Of a stretch of DNA of 9,956 nucleotides, positions 6,965 to 9,956 are shown piece after piece. The stretch is from Erysipelotrichia bacterium. Lineage in GTDB: Bacteria; Bacillota_I; Bacilli_A; Erysipelotrichales; Erysipelotrichaceae. The translations under genes were made by a program, and so were the position numbers. The stretch spans positions 1 to 9,956 of the forward strand of contig SABF01000043.1 in NCBI GenBank assembly GCA_009929095.1. The letters are read 5' to 3'. Every line of letters starts with the position of its first letter. Position 1 is the stretch's first letter. The notes under the pieces are model-generated. The model saw only the letters and a program-made list of their open reading frames with translations, made no database searches and was not told where the DNA came from.

Positions 6965-7846
6965 CTATTTTGTCTCAGCGGGTGCTGATGCCATCTCTTC
7001 CTTTTTTTCTTCTTCCTGCATATGATCCGCCTGTTCGCGGGTCATGCGCCACATTTCACTGAAGCTGAGAAAGGCAATCTCATCGGCATTCAGCTTTGCC
7101 TGATTGCGCTGTTTCTTGACATTTCCCTCATGCACGGAATTGAGAATATTCTTATTTACCATGTACTGTACATACAGCACTTTCTTCAGCAGGAACCATC
7201 GGATGACATACTGGTATATTTCAGACTGCCGTTCTTCACCGGAGATGGCAGCCAGTTTTTCCGGTGCTTCTTCTTTCAATTCCGCAGCCGCCCTGACTGC
7301 ATCTTTCTTCAGATCGTCATAGGTCGCAAAGGATCTGCGATCAATGGAACGCTGCAGTGCTCCAGCCTTCATCTTGAATATCTTATTCCAGGTATCAACA
7401 ATGACTTCCGGCTTATCTGAACTGACTGCAACAATCTCATTCTTGCAGTCAATGAATGAACTCCCCGGTTCCGTCATGCAGTAGTAGCTTCCTTTGACAT
7501 AGATAAAGCTGTACGGTGCATAGGGGAACAGCAGCAGTGCTCTCTGTTCTCCTTCATTTTCCGCATAGATGAGATATGGATATTCCATTGCTTTGCCGCT
7601 CAGCTTGAAAATATCCTTATACCGAATGATCTGATTGGAAATAGCATTCTGGCTGATCTCTGATTTGAGATTCACACAGATCTTCGCATCCGGTTCTGAA
7701 GCAAGGATTGATGTCAGTGCTTCTTTCAATACCGGCTCCAGTTCTGTGCCAAGATTCAGATAATCTTCCAGATAACCGTTGAATTCGCAGTCAGCCCCAT
7801 TTTTCCTGCGGTCAACCTTTTCATCAAGAATTGTGCAAATAGCCAT
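6965..7846 (-). CDS. Uncharacterised 293-aa protein (first gene of the XpaC/AAA+ module)
   Basis: I do not recognise this protein. It is soluble, with no signal peptide or clear membrane segment. Residues ~20-165 look alpha/beta, with a core around YPYLIYAENEGE and ALLLFPYAPYSFIYVKG (~89-119). The region ~165-275 is mostly helical, and the C-terminus is a charged, likely disordered tail (EEEKKEEM). Start ATG 7846 is chosen for GGAGG 6 nt upstream and because the TATAAT promoter and palindrome lie just before it; an ATG at 7939 would put those inside the gene. It heads a same-strand group with an XpaC-like protein and a tandem AAA+ ATPase, so it may be an adaptor or substrate of that ATPase. 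That is inference from position only. Confidence 0.82.
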   Translation of the reverse strand: MAICTILDEKVDRRKNGADCEFNGYLEDYLNLGTELEPVLKEALTSILASEPDAKICVNLKSEISQNAISNQIIRYKDIFKLSGKAMEYPYLIYAENEGEQRALLLFPYAPYSFIYVKGSYYCMTEPGSSFIDCKNEIVAVSSDKPEVIVDTWNKIFKMKAGALQRSIDRRSFATYDDLKKDAVRAAAELKEEAPEKLAAISGEERQSEIYQYVIRWFLLKKVLYVQYMVNKNILNSVHEGNVKKQRNQAKLNADEIAFLSFSEMWRMTREQADHMQEEEKKEEMASAPAETK

Positions 7847-7860
7847 TCTATTCCTCCACT

Positions 7861-7875
7861 GCAGACATTGTCTGC
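7861..7875. promoter_or_regulatory. 15-bp perfect palindrome, likely operator
   Basis: GCAGACA-T-TGTCTGC is a perfect palindrome with a single central base. It lies between the -10 (7891-7886) and the SD (7857-7853) of the 293-aa gene, right after the expected transcription start (~7879). A bound repressor would block this gene. It does not match the Gram-positive LexA box (GAAC-N4-GTTC). Confidence 0.6.
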
Positions 7876-7885
7876 CGTCTTCATC

Positions 7886-7916
7886 ATTATACCCAATTAC
7901 GGCTGGCGTGTGTGAA
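7886..7916 (-). promoter_or_regulatory. Promoter of the 293-aa gene
   Basis: On the minus strand a perfect TATAAT (7891-7886) is preceded by TTCACA (7916-7911, 5/6 match to TTGACA) with a 19-bp spacer, somewhat long. Confidence 0.6.
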
Positions 7917-8005
7917 ATATTATGAATTGAAAATTGCATTAATCAGCATAATCTCCAGCTGGAACACTTTCGCATTTATCCTGTAAAACGAAAACCAAAT
8001 TTCAA

Positions 8006-8014
8006 TGCTAAAAT
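8006..8014 (+). promoter_or_regulatory. Extended -10 promoter directly before the AddB-like start
   Basis: TGCTAAAAT is an extended -10 with one mismatch from TATAAT. Its last base is 7 nt before ATG 8022, so RNA would begin at or next to that ATG. No -35 is evident. Confidence 0.5.
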
Positions 8015-8021
8015 GATAGCC

Positions 8022-9566
8022 ATGAAGACCATCATTGCGGCAGAATACCAGAAAGAACGAATCTATCATCAGCTGGCAGAAAATACCGGATGCGTTACTG
8101 ATGTACAGCTGCTTTCTGCTGCCAATCTGCTCAGAACAGACCAGCAGGAGGATAAGGAAACTGCTCTCTTGCGGCTGGCTCATATATTGAGCAAAAGAGC
8201 AGATGACTTTCCAATCTACGCTGGCATGTTTCAGTTTCCGGCATTCATCAATGAGGTGCTCTCTTTTGCAAGAATATGCGCACTGTGGAGTATTGTCCCA
8301 ACCGACCTGCCGACAGATACGGACGCTGAAACAGAACTGCAGTCTATTGTTGCGTCTGCACTTTCTCTGCCGCTTGAAGAAAAGACACAATCACTCCAGT
8401 ATGCTGCACTGCTGCAGAAAGCTTCCAGCCTGAATCCCCTTTCCATACAACAATCCTCAGAACCGGATTCCTTCCGCAGCCGTTTCCTCAAAGATCTGAT
8501 CAGATTACGCCCGGATGCGGCAGAAGAGAAACAGATCCGGCATCCATCCGAACAGATCCTTTATTACGCTCTCAACAGCCGCCAGGAAATTGAAGCCTGT
8601 GCTCAGGACATCATCGCGCACAATGTTCCATGCACCGTTGTCCTCTGTGACTATGCCACTCAGCTGCCGGTACTGCAGCAGGTATTTGAAAGATATGGAA
8701 TCCCCTTCAGTCCTGTCCAGAGACCGGTATCTGTATCTGTGCCATTTCAGTTTGCCTGCCTTGCTGAGTTTGCACTGCAGAAAGACGCAGAAACCCTGCT
8801 TAAGGTATTCCGAAATGACGGCTTCAGCCGCTCCTGTCCGGATACGCTGATTCCATTTCTGCAGGAGAAGATGAAAGCACCTGATGCGCCTGATCATCTA
8901 TTTGAACGCATTCACGAGGAACAGTTCGCTCATACTCCGCAAGCCATCAGACGCAGGGAAGAATACGCCAGAAAGTTCTTTGATCTGACCGCAGAAGACC
9001 GCACGCTGCTGCTGTCCTCTCAGACACCGCGCGAGGCACTTATGCATGCATACAAGGTGCTGCAGCACAATTCATCTCTTAAGTCATCTTCAGAACTGCA
9101 GACCGCGGTCCGCATCCGCACACTTCTGAATCACACTCTGAATATGATAGAAACAGATATTGATGCAGAGTTCATTATCCAGACTGTTCTCGAAATGAAA
9201 TCTTCCAGTCCCGGCCCGCTGAATCTGTTCTGCACGGTTACGGACCCTTCACATCCTGTGCCTGTCAGCGATACGCTTTATCTGCTTGGCTGTTCTGCCG
9301 GAAACTTCCCTGCTGTTCCTGTCAGGAAAGGGCTGTTTGATGAAGATTATGTTGGAAGAATCCGCAGATATCCATCCCTCACACAGCGTCACGATGACTA
9401 TCTTGCACTGATCAGCTGGGTTCATGAATCCAGCCGCACGGTGATCTATTCCTATGCAACCAATGATTACCAGGGGCCGATCCAGCTCGTTGAAAGCCTT
9501 GATCACAATATCAAGACGTTTATACGGAACGAAGTGCGAAACTGCAAGATAAAACGGCTCTCTTGA
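8022..9566 (+). CDS. addB: AddB/RexB-like helicase-exonuclease subunit, truncated by a junction
   Basis: The open frame is 514 codons from ATG 8022. Residues 1-485 resemble the N-terminal half of AddB/RexB-type proteins: inactive helicase-like domains with TLYLLGCSAGNFPA (420-433) in the place of the usual GLNEGxFP-type motif, then YPSLTQRHDDYLALISW and SYATNDYQG. No Walker A is visible near the N-terminus, as in RexB-type members. AddB acts with AddA in double-strand-break resection and recombination. Family members run to about 900-1,150 residues and end in a PD-(D/E)XK nuclease with Fe-S cysteines; all of that is missing. After ~485 the frame is read antisense to a glycosyltransferase until TGA 9566, so the last ~29 residues are not AddB. 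ATG 8013 is an alternative start. No SD precedes either, which suggests a leaderless mRNA. Confidence 0.72.
   Translation: MKTIIAAEYQKERIYHQLAENTGCVTDVQLLSAANLLRTDQQEDKETALLRLAHILSKRADDFPIYAGMFQFPAFINEVLSFARICALWSIVPTDLPTDTDAETELQSIVASALSLPLEEKTQSLQYAALLQKASSLNPLSIQQSSEPDSFRSRFLKDLIRLRPDAAEEKQIRHPSEQILYYALNSRQEIEACAQDIIAHNVPCTVVLCDYATQLPVLQQVFERYGIPFSPVQRPVSVSVPFQFACLAEFALQKDAETLLKVFRNDGFSRSCPDTLIPFLQEKMKAPDAPDHLFERIHEEQFAHTPQAIRRREEYARKFFDLTAEDRTLLLSSQTPREALMHAYKVLQHNSSLKSSSELQTAVRIRTLLNHTLNMIETDIDAEFIIQTVLEMKSSSPGPLNLFCTVTDPSHPVPVSDTLYLLGCSAGNFPAVPVRKGLFDEDYVGRIRRYPSLTQRHDDYLALISWVHESSRTVIYSYATNDYQGPIQLVESLDHNIKTFIRNEVRNCKIKRLS
9459..9476. other. Junction between AddB-like and glycosyltransferase sequence
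   Basis: About 18 bases here encode AddB TNDYQG on the plus strand and, over most of the same bases, glycosyltransferase LVIIG on the minus strand. Left of it only AddB makes family sense; right of it only the glycosyltransferase does. The two genes therefore meet tail to tail, with both C-terminal parts missing, at a point of possible microhomology. Confidence 0.7.
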
Positions 9567-9956
9567 TCCGTCAGCCAGAGGTGCTATGGCTTTGTCATCC
9601 TGACCTCCGTGATTTCTTGCGAAAGCAAGATCGGTGGGAAGGATCTCTTTGCTAGATTCTTCGTCCTCTTCGGGACTCAGAATGACAGGAGAAAGGATGT
9701 TATTCTCTCCGGGTGAGAAAAAATCCAGTTCGCACGGTGGATGGACGACGACAGCGTCCCGGTCGTAGACCCGCTTGATTCGTTCCCGGATATACTGCGA
9801 ATTCGCGATAAAAAGGTCCACCCGTTCGTTCGTTTTAAGATCGAACCTTTTGAGTTGGTTCAAGAAAAATTCGATCATGCCACGGATAAGAGCTGGATAC
9901 CGCTTGAAATACACATCCCGGAATTCCCAAAGATAGCGCATGGGGGTATGGCAATA
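9459..9956 (-). CDS. Partial GT4-family glycosyltransferase (both ends missing)
   Basis: The frame is open at the right edge and reads YCHTPMRYLW there, so the ATG at 9941 is an internal Met, not the start. About 166 residues belong to the family: VDLFIANSQYIRERI (46-60), VVHPPCELDFFSP (70-82) and FYLAVSHFVPYKRLDIVIKA (135-154) are typical of GT-B retaining glycosyltransferases of cell-surface polysaccharide synthesis. After LVIIG (162-166) the expected nucleotide-sugar-binding half is gone and the frame continues antisense to the AddB-like gene down to 9249. Residues ~90-122 come from a palindromic repeat inserted in frame between FFSPGE and FYLAVSH, where homologues have a short loop. Family is clear; whether it belongs to this genome is doubtful. 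Confidence 0.8.
9593..9687. repeat. 95-bp palindromic repeat/MITE-like element inside the glycosyltransferase
   Basis: The ends TGTCATCCTGA (9593-9603) and TCAGAATGACA (9677-9687) are 11-bp inverted repeats with one mismatch. Inside lie a perfect 6-bp hairpin TCTTGC-GAAA-GCAAGA (9615-9630) and a second stem around GTCC-TCTTCG-GGAC. The end sequences resemble small dispersed repeats with GTCATTCTGAG...GGATGAC ends that I recall from many environmental bacterial genomes (recollection, not searched). No clear target-site duplication is seen. No stop arises in the host frame, and the gene stays open across it. Confidence 0.72.

Noticed and set aside
7861..7875. SOS (LexA) box
   Set aside because: The arms GCAGACA/TGTCTGC do not fit the GAAC-N4-GTTC consensus of Gram-positive LexA.
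7847..7939. Earlier start for the 293-aa protein
   Set aside because: The extension contains the TATAAT promoter, the palindrome and the SD of the downstream start.
7920..8897. Minus-strand frames of 86-156 codons opposite the AddB-like gene
   Set aside because: Cys- and Arg-rich shadow translations of the plus-strand gene with no family resemblance.
9249..9458. C-terminal continuation of the glycosyltransferase frame
   Set aside because: This stretch is antisense to well-conserved AddB-like sequence and lacks the expected glycosyltransferase motifs, so it is not genuine coding.
1..9956. CRISPR array, tRNA or rRNA
   Set aside because: No regularly spaced repeats, no tRNA-like cloverleaf and no rRNA signature was seen on reading.

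Overview
The window reads as one chromosomal segment of an anaerobic, low-to-mid GC Gram-positive bacterium (Bacillota). Strong AGGAGG-type Shine-Dalgarno sites, TATAAT promoters, an FCD-type GntR regulator, an XpaC-like protein, a CbbX/SpoVK-like ATPase and an AddB-like recombination protein all fit. I lean towards Erysipelotrichales or a related lineage, but that is an impression from protein style, not a demonstrated placement. The last ~0.5 kb looks as if it comes from a different locus, and possibly a different organism.

Region A (1-2771, minus strand) is a tightly overlapping four-gene operon. In transcription order it holds a 129-aa membrane protein, a 105-aa membrane protein, a HypB-family GTPase, and a large Fe-S/flavin oxidoreductase cut off by the left edge. 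Overlaps of 4, 8 and 8 nt imply translational coupling. No hydrogenase or HypA/C/D/E/F genes are visible. A divergent GntR/FadR-type regulator (2942-3646, plus) has a perfect 13-bp palindrome (CTGGTTAAACCAG) between its promoter and its ribosome binding site. The regulator probably represses itself and may control the operon. A bidirectional terminator follows at about 3660.

Region B (3704-7846, minus strand) is a three-gene group. A 293-aa protein I do not recognise comes first, followed by a terminator-like hairpin. An XpaC-like membrane-anchored protein with its own extended -10 promoter follows, and one base after its stop begins a 720-aa tandem AAA+ ATPase. That ATPase has a degenerate first ATPase domain and an intact CbbX/SpoVK-type second one. 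Perfect or near-perfect inverted repeats sit at the 5' ends of the first and second genes.

Region C (8022 to about 9476, plus) is the N-terminal ~485 codons of an AddB-like helicase-exonuclease subunit, apparently leaderless. At about 9459-9476 it stops matching its family and runs tail-first into Region D (about 9459-9956, minus). Region D is a partial GT4 glycosyltransferase that continues past the right edge. The glycosyltransferase carries an in-frame ~95-bp palindromic repeat with terminal inverted repeats. The join is either a rearrangement or, more likely, an assembly chimera.

The best candidates for undescribed biology are the membrane/HypB/Fe-S-flavin operon with its FCD regulator and the unknown-XpaC-AAA+ module. 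No tRNA, rRNA or CRISPR array was seen, and no intergenic gap exceeds 300 bases.
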